Shown in pieces: positions 1 to 10,999 of a stretch of 64,000 nt of DNA; the stretch's first letter is position 1, and every line of letters begins with the position of its first letter. This DNA is from Heligmosomoides polygyrus polygyrus. Lineage: Eukaryota > Nematoda > Chromadorea > Rhabditida > Heligmosomidae. A program made the position numbers and the translations under genes. The notes under the pieces are model-generated. The model did no database searches, was not told the DNA's origin, and saw only the letters and a list, made by a program, of their open reading frames with translations. Location of the stretch: positions 68,730,643-68,794,642 of the forward strand of contig OX377202.1 in the NCBI GenBank assembly GCA_947396885.1, given 5' to 3'.

Positions 1-602
1 CAGAGGAGCTCGGGAAGTTTTCAGCTTCGTGATTGCAACGTTGTTATAGTAATTGATTTCAGGACACACCCCCATGAGGGTCTTCACGTTCCTAAAACTG
101 GAGGCTTTCATACCCTTTCCTTATCCGTTCTACATTTTTCGTAAAATATAGATTTATATATAAAATCTGGACTGGATATACATTTCATCTAAACTAACAC
201 GTCTTTAATGTCCGAAAACAGCTCCTTTACACCAAGTGTTCCTCCTACGTTGCCATTTAGCATTAAATACCTGGAAGGACGATACTTCACATTGAAATCT
301 TCTCCTACATCAGAATTAGACACCTTATAGATATCAAGAATTAGGCAACTTAGTTCACGAAAATAAAAGCAACATACGCGTTATCCCTTAAGTCCAATAG
401 AACCACATTTGGGAAGCACTTGCTTATGTTGCTCCACGGGATTAGGAAGACATTTCCACGCATTGAAAGAAATTTCACTGATGATATGCTTCGCTCAACC
501 ACATCCAGGTCATCATCGCTTAAGTTGCACATATCCAACGTTATGTTCTGAACAGAACACTTTTTTCCTGATGCCGGCCATGTTCCATTCGCTTGGCTAG
601 TC
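1..602 (-). CDS. Partial gene with leucine-rich-repeat-like exon, runs off left edge
   Basis: Two minus-strand open stretches look like real exons. The upstream one (about 602 to 378) reads NITLDMCNLSDDDLDVVERS and then VKFLSMRGN and VVLLDLRDN, which match the LxxLxLxxN spacing of leucine-rich repeats. It has two N-glycosylation sequons (NIT, NIS). It ends at a good donor, GC|GTATGT (intron from 377). The downstream exon begins after a TTTTAG acceptor at 91 and stays open to base 1, reading NVKTLMGVCPEINYYNNVAI. The phases agree: exon A ends with two bases of a codon and exon C supplies the third, giving a 286-nt intron. The upstream acceptor and the start codon were not found. LRRs mediate protein contacts and an extracellular receptor is possible, but I do not recognise the gene. 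A decayed paralogue is the main alternative. Confidence 0.38.
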
Positions 603-959
603 ACAAATTTTAACAAAATACCTCAACTCCAACATAGCTCCAAATATTCCTCAGAAACCCCTTCGCTCGACCCTTGTCCCCTTTTATAACAATGTCCATT
701 TGGGGCACCTCCATCACATATTATCGTAGAAGGCGAATTTCACGTCAAGCAAAAAATCTGTCAGGTAATAGTGAAATACTCTCAATTATTCCGTAAAGAA
801 AGAACACGGAGATCCATTCTAGTACTTAAAGTTACTCGTGTTAAACCACTTTAACCAGTCCAGTCAGCAAGTTCAGCTCGGCTCAGCTCTTTCCAGAGCT
901 ACCCCTCTACAACGTGTGGTTGATATCAGCAAAAGTTCTGATCAGCGCAGCTCATGATA
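603..959. other. Gene-free stretch
   Basis: I see no exon here that I can defend. If the LRR-like gene on the left is real, its 5' exons should lie here, but no signal peptide or clear acceptor stands out. The right part (about 840-959) has CAGCTCAGCTC-like runs that recur loosely around 2401. Confidence 0.4.
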
Positions 960-1360
960 ATGAGCAAGTTCAGCTCAGCTCCTTCTAGAGCAACTCAATC
1001 AAAAACAACTAACTATAAAAAATTGTAAAAAACGATACAAATATAAGCCACGACACGACGAAACGAACATCACATGGCAAAATTACGGCACGGCAACGAA
1101 TTCACGAATACGGTTCCTCAGCCAAAATTGTCAATCAAATACCATGAGGCGCCTTTCTCATGGGGCGCGTTATTTTCGGACGACGCTACCCAGCCTCTGC
1201 GAAGTTGCATTTGTGATCACACACAGCAGGGTTACCCTCGTCCGAAAATAACGCACCCGCACGCTCCGGCTGAAACGGCACATGATGCATCTCCTCCTCC
1301 ACATGGATTGCGTTCTCTCCTCGCCTTCATCACATCTCCTCCTCGAACCCCCCCCCCCTC
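960..1360. repeat. Dispersed repeat, copy 1 of a 400-bp pair
   Basis: This stretch is repeated in the same orientation at 2401-2800. The two copies are nearly identical from the AACTCAATCAAAAACAACTA block through the ATGGCAAAATTACGG block and on to the CATCACATCTCC motif. Inside, GCGTTATTTTCGGACG at about 1167 is mirrored by CGTCCGAAAATAACGC at about 1240, so the core can form a stem of roughly 16 bp around a 55-base loop. The ORF crossing it is carried in both copies and has no recognisable domain, so I treat it as repeat sequence. Confidence 0.7.
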
Positions 1361-2400
1361 TCCTCCCATGCCTTCGCCTGAAAATGGGTACACAAACGGA
1401 GCAAATAGAGCCACAACTGAAATGAAAACAAAAAAACGACCGCACGCGACCGACTATGGCCGATACGACGGCGACGATGAATGCAGTATCGATCAATCAC
1501 ACTCGGCGCTCGAGGGGCGCCGGCACACGGCGCACCGCGAGCGCCGAGCGCGAGAGCGCGGGACAGCAGGGCATGACGCGCGCGCCCACAGAGACGCAGA
1601 CGGCGAGAGCGCCGAGAGAGAACGCCGCACGCTACGTCCGCCGTTTGAAACCGGCAGTTGGCACGAAAGTGGCGCTGGAGCACGGAAACCGATGCCCGAT
1701 CCCCTTGTGATGAGTGCGACCTGATCCTTTGACAGTTATTTGACAGTTATGGAGCGATTTGACAGTTTTAAAGCGAAGGAGAACCATGACTCGCGTTTTT
1801 GTTGATCAGCTGGGGACCTCCTGTCAGCTGGGACCCTCCTGAGTAGAGATTTTCCTTCCATGCCTCTCTACTTCTCTTCTCAACCGTCCTACAGTCCAAG
1901 CTGAGGAGCAAATTTTGACACATTTATTAACAAAAAATCAACAAAACAGCTCGTTAACACTCTAGCACATCACAGAAAGGAATGACTTATAATCATTTTT
2001 GGTTTCGCGCTGCCTAGAGGCGTTTTGGTTGATCTTTGGCCGTAGACTTTCCTCGACCCTGTGCAGGTTCAGTACTGCGTCAAATGTGACCTCATAACGA
2101 CCCCAACGTCATGCTGACAGTGCTCCGTATTGTAATTCCTGCACATGGCCTATCCGGTCCCTTTGGCAAGGTAGCCTTTGTGGGAAGCTTCACACACCTG
2201 CGGGGCTCGAAGAAAGCACCTGCCCGCACTCAGAAGAGCATCGGTTTTCGTGATCTAGCGCCACATTCGCGTCACCTGCCCATTTCAAACGGCAGCTACA
2301 GATCAATGTCCAACTTCGGCCCACCTTCCGCCTACCTATAGTGCTTAAAATCACTCGTTTTAAACCAGAACCATTTCGAACCACTTTAAGCGCTCTTATC
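1361..2400. other. Gene-free spacer with a GC-rich patch
   Basis: About 1500-1660 is very rich in CG dinucleotides and purine-C runs, and it opens long frames by composition alone. Around 1731-1770 the ten-mer TTTGACAGTT occurs three times. No exon, RNA gene or known transposon end is visible. Confidence 0.45.
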
Positions 2401-2800
2401 AGCAAGCTCAGACCAGCGCAGCTCTTTCCAGAGCAACTCAATCAAAAACAACTAACTATAGAAAATTGTAAAAAACGATACAAATATAAGCCGAACGACA
2501 CGACGAAACGAATATCACATGGCAAAATTACGGCACGGCAACGAATTCACGAATACGGTTCCTCAGCCAAAATTGTCAATCAAATACCATGAGGCGCCAT
2601 TCTCATGGGGCGCGTTATTTTCGGACGATGCTACCCAGCCTCTGCGAAGCTGCATTTGTGATCACACACAGCAGGGTTACCCTCGTCCGAAAATAACGCA
2701 CCCGCAGGCTCCGGCTGAAGCGGCACATCTCCTCCTCCCTGCTCCACATGTGGATTCTCTCCTTGCCTCCATCACATCTCCTTCTTGAACCGGCTCCCCC
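2401..2800. repeat. Dispersed repeat, copy 2 of a 400-bp pair
   Basis: This is the direct copy of 960-1360, with scattered substitutions and a short deletion in the CTCCTCC region near 2730. The same inverted GCGTTATTTTCGGACG pair is kept at about 2612 and 2684. No target duplication or terminal inverted repeat was found, so the class is unknown. A segmental duplication is an alternative. Confidence 0.7.
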
Positions 2801-5140
2801 CACCCACAGGCTACGATTGAAACAGCAATCTCCTCCTGCAGATGGGTTCTCTTGCGCCAGTGATCCTCTTCAGCTATGTGTGTATTCGTCCCTACCAGTA
2901 TATGGTTGAGTGAATGAACCTAGGTTGCTGGATGGAGTCTAGTATGCTGATTACGAAAATACAGATTAAAATTGCAAAGCGCGTCTTTTGAACGAGTTTC
3001 GGACCGGTATGCACCGCGATGCGCACCTCCGCAGTCAACATATACAACAACATATGTAACTTTTCTAGGGCCAAGTAGCGCGTTACCAACGTATCCGAAA
3101 TTTAATTCAGACTGTTGTTTGCAGGTTTTGCAATGAGCTTTTAAAGTAAATGCCTATCCACACTATTTACTGTCAGAAAGCGATGATAGGATTAGATATG
3201 AAATTTGTTTCAAAAGATCATGAGATGAAATTTCTTAAAGTATAGAGTCTCGTCAGGGCAAGACGAGTTTTAATGAGTTTGGGTCCGGAAACGGGAGCGT
3301 TTAAAAGCAGCCCTGCCTAAGAGGAGACTAAATATTTCATGGAAAAAAATCTATCTCCACATAGCTTACTCAAGCTTGCCGCACTATTCGTCATAAAAAC
3401 AAATGAATAAACTAAAACTCGCAATCATATAAATACGCGAATGGATAAACACCAGTTAAACGGTGTCTCACTAGAAAATATAAATACTTCTAACTCTGGA
3501 ACCTAACCCCAGCCCACTGTGCACACTGACTCGATTTACTCCCTTTTTTCATTAAACGCGCGTGAGTGCGCAACAGCGAGCAACTGGTAATTTCGCCGAG
3601 AAATACACAGCCTAATCTGTGCCTACGTACGGGGTATTCGCATAACATGCGGCTCGGGAATTCCCCGAGCGTAGTGGGAGCCATGCGGCCTCAAATCCAC
3701 CGGGAAACACTTGCAGATGTGGCACCCCGAGCGGGCGCCCCGCCGCCCCGAGATACGCATATGGGCCCCGAAATGTTGGTAATGCCGACTTATAGATTGG
3801 CTAAAAAATGAAATGCGTGATGGGTGGGGGGAGGGCACGCTGTTGTAACGGTGACTTTTGTTACTCATTTTGCGTGCTATAGTTTCATACTCCCAAAGTG
3901 GGGGTAATCACGACAAGGAAACTTCTAAAGTGCTACCCTTCTGTTGCGTTGTACATCGAAGAAATCTATGGCTAGTACTGGGTGTTTCTCTAGCCTGCTC
4001 AACGCCAAAAATTAATCTTAGCATAAACGGAGTGAAAATAGACGCCAAATTAGCTATATTCATTAGTCACCACACTTGCTCAACCATGTTTTCTGACACA
4101 GTCAGCTTCAGGTGCGAATTCCAGATCCTTCAGAAATATTCTTTTCACCATTCACTGAACCATATACTGGTTGTTTCAAGTCGGCGGCCCCAGTGCAGCG
4201 GCTGTGCCGTCAACACGTGGGACACCAACCTACCCCATGGGGCAACCGAAGCTGCCAAGGCCCAGCGCCCCGGGGAGGTGAAGGGTCCCATGCCCTGAAG
4301 TGCCACTTCCGTAGTGGGGATTCCCCGGGTCCATCCCTTCACTCCCCACTGAACTGTATCCCTTCAGCCCCCGGGCTGCAGCCAGCACGAGACCGTGGGG
4401 AAATACTACACTAGCCCTGGGTTGCCAGCCTGACTCCCGACAACACTGCCCTCGCGACGTCCAGGCAGGGGGCCAGAGTCTGCCCCCCTACCCGGACCCC
4501 GCGAGGGGCTTAACAGGCTTTATCCCGACAACCCAGCAATGGCAATGACAACAGTAACACAATACCAGATACACTGTACAACGGACTCACCACATTCCCT
4601 CGCTTGCACACCGAACACCATCATAGGTTTATCTCAATACCAAACGCCGACATAGCAGGATAAAGAATGGGCCGGACACGCGAATGATGAAATCACAGCC
4701 GGTGGAGTAGAGAGGATCGGGACTAGAACGGGCCGGGCGCTTCACTGTGTCAGGGCACTCCGCGCCCTCAGCCCTGGCGACCCTTCCAGGAAGGGTCGCC
4801 TCCCATCCGACCGGCAGTCGATGCCGAGCAATGCGGGGACGACATGATGACCAGACACCCGGCGGCTGAAGTGAGGCTGGCTGGCGAGCGCGCCCGATCG
4901 CGGTCGATGAAGGCGTCGAATGGACCCCGCGACTTGCGCGGGAAGCGGGTTATGCCCGTTCCGGAGCGCGCGCCCCGCCCGCCGATCAATCCGGCGGAGG
5001 CGGGGGCAGGCCGCGCGAGAGGCCGCTCGCTGACGCGCCGCGCGCCTGCAGGAGGATGGAGGGGAGCGCCGTGGTCGCGAGACGCGACACTGGTAGAATA
5101 CCTTCTTGTCTCCGGTGATGGAACAACCCAACTTAACACT
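2801..5140. other. Long gene-free stretch with GC-rich islands
   Basis: No exon, transposase or reverse-transcriptase motif is recognisable. GC-rich patches lie at about 3690-3770, 4180-4510 and 4860-5060, and long frames on both strands there follow from composition. They could be 5' regions of retrotransposons or old CpG-rich repeats; I cannot tell which. Confidence 0.4.
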
Positions 5141-5143
5141 TAA

Positions 5144-5473
5144 GGCCTCCACACACTTTTGCGGCAACACGGCACACGGCAAGCAGCAAAAGTGTCTCGT
5201 GGGCGGCAAAACTGCCGCGTAGGAGCCACTCACCCTCAGCTTTGCCACCCTTCTCCGTCACCAATGCGGTTTCATTATCATTATCATCATCACATCCTTA
5301 ACAGTTTCCATGGCAAAGCGGCTTCAGCGGCAATAATGACCTCAATAATTATTAACACAGCCCGTTGGCGGCACATCAGCTGCTAGATCTGCGTCTCTGC
5401 CCTATACTCATGCATGCTGATAGATATATATATATACAGGGCTGCCGCGTTGCAGCAAAAGTGTGCGGAAGCC
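5144..5473. mobile_element. MITE with GGCCTCC-type terminal inverted repeats
   Basis: The left end starts GGCCTCCACACACTTTTGCG and the right end, read inverted, starts GGCTTCCGCACACTTTTGCT, so about 30 bases are terminal inverted repeat. TAA precedes the left end. A second partial copy lies inverted at 8862-9063 and also contains the ATTATC-type microsatellite found inside this one. The GGCC tip and the A/T-rich triplet flank suggest a PIF/Harbinger-type non-autonomous element. No coding capacity is present. Confidence 0.65.
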
Positions 5474-5477
5474 TTTA

Positions 5478-5811
5478 AGCGGCTTTCACACTGTCGTTGC
5501 TGCTGTTGCAGCAACGAGCAACGAAGAAGGGTGGAGTTGATGCTTGCTGCAACCGCAACGCGTGAGATAAGATAATGAGATAAGACCTATGATATGCCTC
5601 CATTGACGAGCATCAACAACAAGAAATGATGGCGATCATTCTAGCCCGCGCAACCGTTGCGCCATCGATGCCGGTGCTGCTGATGCCGTGTTGCGGCAAC
5701 AGCAGTGTGAAAGCCCCTCGTTGCTGTTGCTGCTCCTCTGCGTCTCTGCGGTGTGCTTCATCATTACGGCATCGGTTGTGCAACAGCAGCAACCGCAATG
5801 TGAAAACCGCT
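5478..5811. mobile_element. MITE with AGCGG ends and TTA target duplication
   Basis: The termini AGCGGCTTTCACACTGTCGT and, inverted, AGCGGTTTTCACATTGCGGT match over about 36 bases. TTA flanks the element on both sides (5475-5477 and 5812-5814), as expected for PIF/Harbinger-type insertion. It lies directly against the right end of the preceding MITE. An inner block near 5690-5735 repeats the GCAACAGCAGTGTGAAAGC motif. It has no coding capacity. Confidence 0.7.
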
Positions 5812-6044
5812 TTAGTGAGAAGCATTTCATTAGGAGTGATAATGGTGCCCTTTTAATTATCAACACACTCTATTTTGCAGCATTGGTAAATTATACAGTT
5901 TGAACACTTATTTTCATAAAACAATCGCTGCCATTGCGGAAGGTCAAGCGTATGTATGCAAGCTGGTTAATTTGATCAGAACAACCCAAACTTTGTCTTT
6001 AGACCTCTCTTATCTTCTCTACATTTTTGCACGTCCTGAGCCCG

Positions 6045-6202
6045 GATTCATCAAAGTTACTGCAGTAACTTTAACGGAGAATTTCAAGCAAGAAGCTCAG
6101 ATAACGCGGCTTATCAAGCGAAATGGTGAGCGATAAGCCGCGTTATCTGAGCTTTTCGCTTAGAATTCTCCGTTAAAGTTACTGCAGTAACTTTGATGAA
6201 TC
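6045..6202. mobile_element. Snap-back hairpin MITE (near-perfect palindrome)
   Basis: The two halves are reverse complements for about 70 bases each around a short loop near 6120. The outer part reads GATTCATCAAAGTTACTGCA on one side and its complement on the other, and the inner part contains AAGCTCAGATAACGCGGCTT. A related tip, GGATTCATCAAGAGTTAA, recurs at about 6435, so the element may sit inside or beside a relative. It is short and non-coding, with strong hairpin potential. Confidence 0.75.
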
Positions 6203-6601
6203 TGGCCCCTGGAGTCCCTTTTCTAGCCTCGTTCTACGCTCGAAGAGCCAAAAAAACGCCGGAAGCAGTTTCCACGCAGCTCCCATGCGCGTTCCACGAC
6301 AACAAAGAAGCTACGATAACAACGGCTTGGGTGATTTGCAGGTTTGAGGATAGTGCATCTCGGCAGCAGTCGTTTTGTTCTGATGGCTATGCAGCAAAGC
6401 GCATGACAGTTACTGAATACAATGTTTTTTCCAGGGCAGGATTCATCAAGAGTTAAACCCGTGAGTATGCGTGGTATAAAGGGTAGAGACAAGATAAGAG
6501 TCAGGTAGAGATAAGTAAGAGTCAGAGACACAGGCTTTATCGGAGGTATCTCTGCCTCTATACCCGCAGCTTAGTCGCAGATGGATCCGGCGCCTGAAAT
6601 A

Positions 6602-7644
6602 TTAGGTTGTCCCATAAGTTCCCGCTGTTTTTTCAACGATTCACTGCAGATTTCTTTGGCGGTCTCTTGCACAGCGCTGCATAGCTTTCGAAGGAGAATG
6701 ATTTGCTCTATTAGAAAATGTATTGCATTTTTTTCGTCATGAACTTTGTCAATTTTTAGGTCGTTGAAGTGAAAAGTGAAAATGTGAAAAAGTAGCCATT
6801 TGCGCACATGTTCTCTCCGCTTAGGTTTGTAATTTTTGCGCAGTTTTTTATAGAACTTGGAAGGCAATGTTCTGTACTACAAGAATATTTGTTGGCCCTA
6901 TTTTCTCACTTGCCCTTTATTGATTTTTAGGCCATCAAATTGGGAATTCCGACTTTCCCGTCCGAATTTTTACCAAAACTCCGGTTCTGTGGTTGAACTT
7001 TTTTGCTTGGTGTTATATGTCGTTTGGAAGAGGATATCTTGCTCAGTAAGAATTTGTGTCGCGTTTATTGGCTCACGCTGATTTCTGTCGAATATCAACA
7101 ACTGAAGAAGGAGAAGGAGTTGTAGGTGAAGACGATTTTTCTCGTTTTGGCATTTTGTTGACATTGAATAGAAATCGATAAACGCGACAGACATTTTTTT
7201 AGAGCAAGACATTTTCTTTCGAATTACATATAACAATAACCCAAAAAATCCAACCACAGAGCAGCAGCTGTCGGCAAAAATAACCATCCTCCTTCGGACG
7301 TCCCAATTTGATGGCCTAAAAATCAATAAAGGCAAGTGAGAAAATAGGGCCAACAAATATTCTTGTAGTACAGAACATTGCCTTCCAAGTGCTATAAAAA
7401 ACTGCGCAAAAATTACAAAACTAAGTGGAGAGAACATGTGCGCAAATGGCTACTTTTTCACATTTCACTTTTCACTTCAACGACCTAAAAATTGACAAAA
7501 TTCATGATGAAAAAAAATGCAATACATGTTCTGATAGAGCAAATCATTCCCTTTCGAAAGCTATGCAGCACTATGCAAGAGACCGCCGGCGGAATCTGCA
7601 GCGAATCGTTGAAAAATACGGCGAAGACTTATGGGACAACCTAA
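6602..7644. mobile_element. Palindromic mariner-type MITE, about 1.04 kb
   Basis: The element starts TTAGGTTGTCCCATAAGTTC and ends with the inverse (GACTTATGGGACAACCTAA). TA lies at both borders (6600-6601 and 7645-7646), the mariner target duplication. The arms run from about 6602-7095 and 7165-7644 and remain complementary almost to the centre, leaving a loop of about 70 bases. Frames inside it, including a 155-codon one on the minus strand, show no transposase motif. A single arm recurs at 10211-10425. It is a non-autonomous fold-back that probably depends on a mariner transposase encoded elsewhere. Confidence 0.8.
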
Positions 7645-7646
7645 TA

Positions 7647-8861
7647 TATAGGGTGCACTACGTTAAGCATGTCCCACTACTGTAAGAGGTCTAGCGGGCC
7701 CGACTACCTTACGATTAGTCGCGATGGGATTCCGCGCCCGTTTCGGACGAGATCTCACGACGTGACGCGCCGAGTCGTGTAGAGCGTGCATTGCTGCCGT
7801 GGAGCCGATTTCATTATCGTTATAGAAATTGAGCAGCCCGAAAAAATGACGACCAGACGCTGTCTATAAAAATGAAGAGACTAAACGTGAAGAGGGAGGG
7901 GAACAGGAAGGAGACTTATTTCTATCATACCCCTTGTCAATGTGCGATAGCTTCCCGTTTATACTTCAGCATGGGTTCTTTTTCTACTTCACATGATAGA
8001 AAGTCTGCTCAACGGTGCATAGTCTACTCTGCCCCCCCCCCCGTTATCAATCGTCCTAGGCTGGCTCAACAACCATCACGCTACGCTACCGTAATCCAGA
8101 GAAATGTTTCAAGGTCCGTTTATACTTCCGACGCCGAGCGACGCGACGGTATGGTGGCCAAGTTTGTCGATCGCGTCGCTTGACCAATATGGCCTGTTAC
8201 GCTCGAATTTTGTGCAGGCATGCGAGCTCTTCCAGGTTATCCTTTTTCTCATTCGACTGTTTGATACTTGGGCTTCTGATAGACACCGACTATCGACATC
8301 GACCAAGCCACGGAACATCCTCCAAAATATGATAAATGAATACAATGCGTGGTAACACTTCTTCACTGCTGATAAGCACCCAGTTGTGCCAGGACGATCG
8401 GTGTTCTGAACCGCGTTCCGGTTCAGAAATTGTTGCTCGCTCCGCCTATCTGCCAGCGCTCTTAAGCGGGGGTGCAGAGGATGCGGGGCTGGCTGGCTCT
8501 CCCAGCGGCACAAGTCGGATGCACCCAGATACGCGAGGAGGCCGTTAGTTTGATGTTAGTCGATGGATCGAGATCACTTGGATCTCTACAGCAAACGAAG
8601 TCAGTGTAAGAAGCTAAAGAAGAACAAACAAATGCATTGCAAGACATAAGCCAGCCAAACTCAACTCGAATATTCTTGATCATCCTATGGCCGATTGCAT
8701 AGCTAGCAAAATGGTCGATTGCATTGCTTGGTAAAAAAATTAACCGTTAACAGAGTGATCGATTGTACTGGTAGAAAAATAAACGGTTTAGTAGAAAAAA
8801 GTTGTTCGTAGAAATTAGAAAATAAATGAGAGGTCTCTAACTGATCGTGGCGGGATCTAGA
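7647..8861. other. Gene-free stretch
   Basis: No convincing exon or transposon end is visible. There is a C run at about 8032-8042. A near-duplicated phrase, ATGGCCGATTGCATAGCTAG and ATGGTCGATTGCATTGCTTG, lies at about 8687-8730. Confidence 0.4.
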
Positions 8862-9063
8862 ACGGAAACTGATAACGATAAATGTAATGATAGTGATATG
8901 GTATAATGGTAATGGTAATGATAACGAATAATGATAACGATAATGATAATGAAACCGCGCTGGCGATGGATTGGGGAGGCGGAGTTGAGGATGAGTGCCG
9001 CCTAGGAGGCAGTTTTGTTGCCTCCTGCGTGCCGCGTTGCCGCAAAAGTGTGCGGAGGCCTCT
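8862..9063 (-). repeat. Partial MITE copy with (GATAAT)-like microsatellite
   Basis: The right part (about 8955-9063) is an inverted copy of the left end of the MITE at 5144, finishing in AAAAGTGTGCGGAGGCC. The left part (about 8870-8953) is a degenerate GATAAT/GGTAAT array corresponding to the ATTATC tract inside the 5144 copy. The opposite terminal repeat is missing, so this copy is truncated. Confidence 0.6.
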
Positions 9064-9909
9064 ACAGTTGTATCGTTTACCAATATTTATTAAATGTTCT
9101 TTTCTTCACGAAAGTCGCCCTCCTGCCCTCTCCCCTACCCCCTTCCTTTCTCTTTCTTGAATGCTTTATTATTTCATTCGAAAAGGGTAACATAAAACCA
9201 AAAAGGGGTCGTAACGGCCTACAGAATGACGTGGCTTCGCGGACACGACCGCAATAACCAAACATCTATGGTCTCGTGCGCTGTCCTTTAGGTTTGCGAC
9301 AACTCGACCGCGTGAATTTGCAGTAGGGCAGATCCGGCGGCGGGGCGGGATGTACGGCCGAGTTGGCGAGAGGCAGAGTCGACTTTTTATCCTAGCGTAA
9401 CGAGGGGCCGGAAAAATTTGTTTTGTGTCTCTAAAGTTTCGTAAGGCAGCCATTAGACTCTAAAGGAAGCCTAGGGGGTTGGTGGTGGGTAAGCCAGGGG
9501 GACGAAGAGAGGATCGAATATCCCCTTGAGAGGGGCGTGGCCTATTTCGTACATCCTGACCGTCCTCCGCCAGATCCAAGTAGGTCGGATCGTTTGCAGT
9601 TGTAGTGGACGAGTTCGCTAACTTTCAATACAATACAATGCGTGGCAAGAGCCCCGCTCGATCGGACGGGTAAGCCCTTCAACTCCACGGTCAGGGCTGC
9701 TACAGGGGTTGTTGGGTGAGTTTTTCCTATTATTTTTGTAATTATTATTCTGTTTTCCACTCTACAGTTATACTATTTTCGATCTACCCGGGATGCGCTG
9801 TGGCCCATCCTAGGTCGATTTGGAATCGGTGAAGGTTGCTGCACCCTTCATTCCCGTACTGCGCCATTAAATCTCCCCGGAAACATGAATAATTGATCAT
9901 AGTGAGGAC
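9064..9909. other. Gene-free stretch
   Basis: No exon, transposon end or RNA gene is recognised. Short ORFs on both strands have no identifiable motif. Confidence 0.4.
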
Positions 9910-10188
9910 AAAAGGGTAAAAGACAGCGTTATTAGTTCTCTTTTGGGATGCGACACGCATTTACTTCTATGGGATGTCACGGAGGCGATTTGAATGCGTA
10001 TTTGGCCATACACTTGCTACTGCCAGCCGATAGGCAAGTCACCGTTTAATCTTCCCAGGCAAGTCTGGCACCAATTCACAGAGCCCAGATAGATGGAGGC
10101 TTCGTTAGCATGGGCGGAAAATCTAACCAAGAACCTGGTATCGGGTGCACGCGACATCCGGCACCACCTCCGACTGCAGTAGACTCGC
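9910..10188 (-). repeat. tRNA-headed SINE, family A (inverted copy)
   Basis: This is a reverse-orientation copy of the repeat best preserved at 47611-47903. The conserved phrases GAGGCGATTTGAATGCGTAT, CCCAGGCAAGTCTGG and CCTGGTATCGGGTGCACGCG are all present. The tRNA-like head at its right end is worn (CTGCAGTAGA in place of the box A complement). Confidence 0.7.
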
Positions 10189-10210
10189 CGTCCGAAGGAA
10201 CTGGATCATA

Positions 10211-10425
10211 TTAGGTTGTCCCATAAGTCCTTGCCGTTTTTTCAACGATTGCAGATTTCGCCGGCGGTCTCTTGCATAGCGCTGCACAGTTTTCAAAAAA
10301 GAATAATTTGCTCTATCAGAACATTATTGCGTTTCTTTTTTCGTCATGAATTTTGTCTCAGTTTTTAGGTCGTTGAGCAAAAGTGAAAAAGCGAAAAAGT
10401 AGCCATTTGCGCACTTGTTCTGTAG
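10211..10425 (+). mobile_element. Single arm of the palindromic mariner-type MITE
   Basis: The sequence starts TTAGGTTGTCCCATAAGTCC after a TA and follows the left arm of the 6602-7644 element through the CATTTGCGCAC motif, then stops. Only one arm is present, so it is a truncated copy. Confidence 0.75.
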
Positions 10426-10776
10426 TGCGGCTAAGGCACTAGAATCCTGGTTGACCGCACAAACACTATTTTTCATCGACAGTTACAATTCTGTGCAAAA
10501 ATCTTTGAATATGTCCGTTTGATGAATGATGACGGACAAGCATGCCGGCAGCAATCGTCACTCGCTAAATTGCGATCACCCCGGACCAGAAGCGGACAAA
10601 TGACTTCGAAGTTTGCTTTGTGGCACGCTCGACTCCATCGGAAATGCAGATGACCCATAGGGATCATTATTTTTTACGAGAAGCCGATGTGGTCGGTTTA
10701 TTGCTTTCATTATTCAAGGATTATTGATAAACACTTCTCCTCCCATGACCATGGCTTTTTCGCTGATTCTTTGCAG

Positions 10777-10995
10777 AAGAACACTACGAAAAAGCAACGA
10801 TGGACTGGAGTCCTTCACTACCCAGAGAGATCTGGCACTGGAACAGCTGCGGACTTACAAGAGAACGTTAAATTGTTACAATTGATGCAGCATGTCTTCA
10901 GTGTACAAGAACAGTTATACTTGTTGATTGCCAACAACTTAAAATTTTGTGTCCTCGACTCCTTGACGAAAATGCTGCACTCGAGCAGTTTCTTT
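10777..10995 (+). CDS. Possible two-exon coding fragment, unrecognised
   Basis: After a TTTGCAG acceptor at 10776 an open frame reads RTLRKSNDGLESFTTQRDLA and LEQLRTYKRT, then meets GTTAAA at 10867. A second block from 10902, after TCTTCAG, joins in phase and reads VQEQLYLLIANNLKFCVLDS and LTKMLHSSSFF up to a strong GTGAGT donor at 10996. The joined product would be helical, possibly coiled-coil. The implied intron is only 35 nt, short even for nematodes, so a decayed gene is at least as likely. No family is recognised. Confidence 0.25.
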
Positions 10996-10999
10996 GTGA

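Noticed and set aside
1074..1724. A 216-codon plus-strand open frame
   Set aside because: Its first part is carried by the duplicated repeat at 2519, and the rest lies in a GC-rich patch that opens frames on both strands. No domain is recognisable.
6970..7437. A 155-codon minus-strand frame
   Set aside because: It lies inside the palindromic MITE and crosses its axis; the peptide has no transposase motif.
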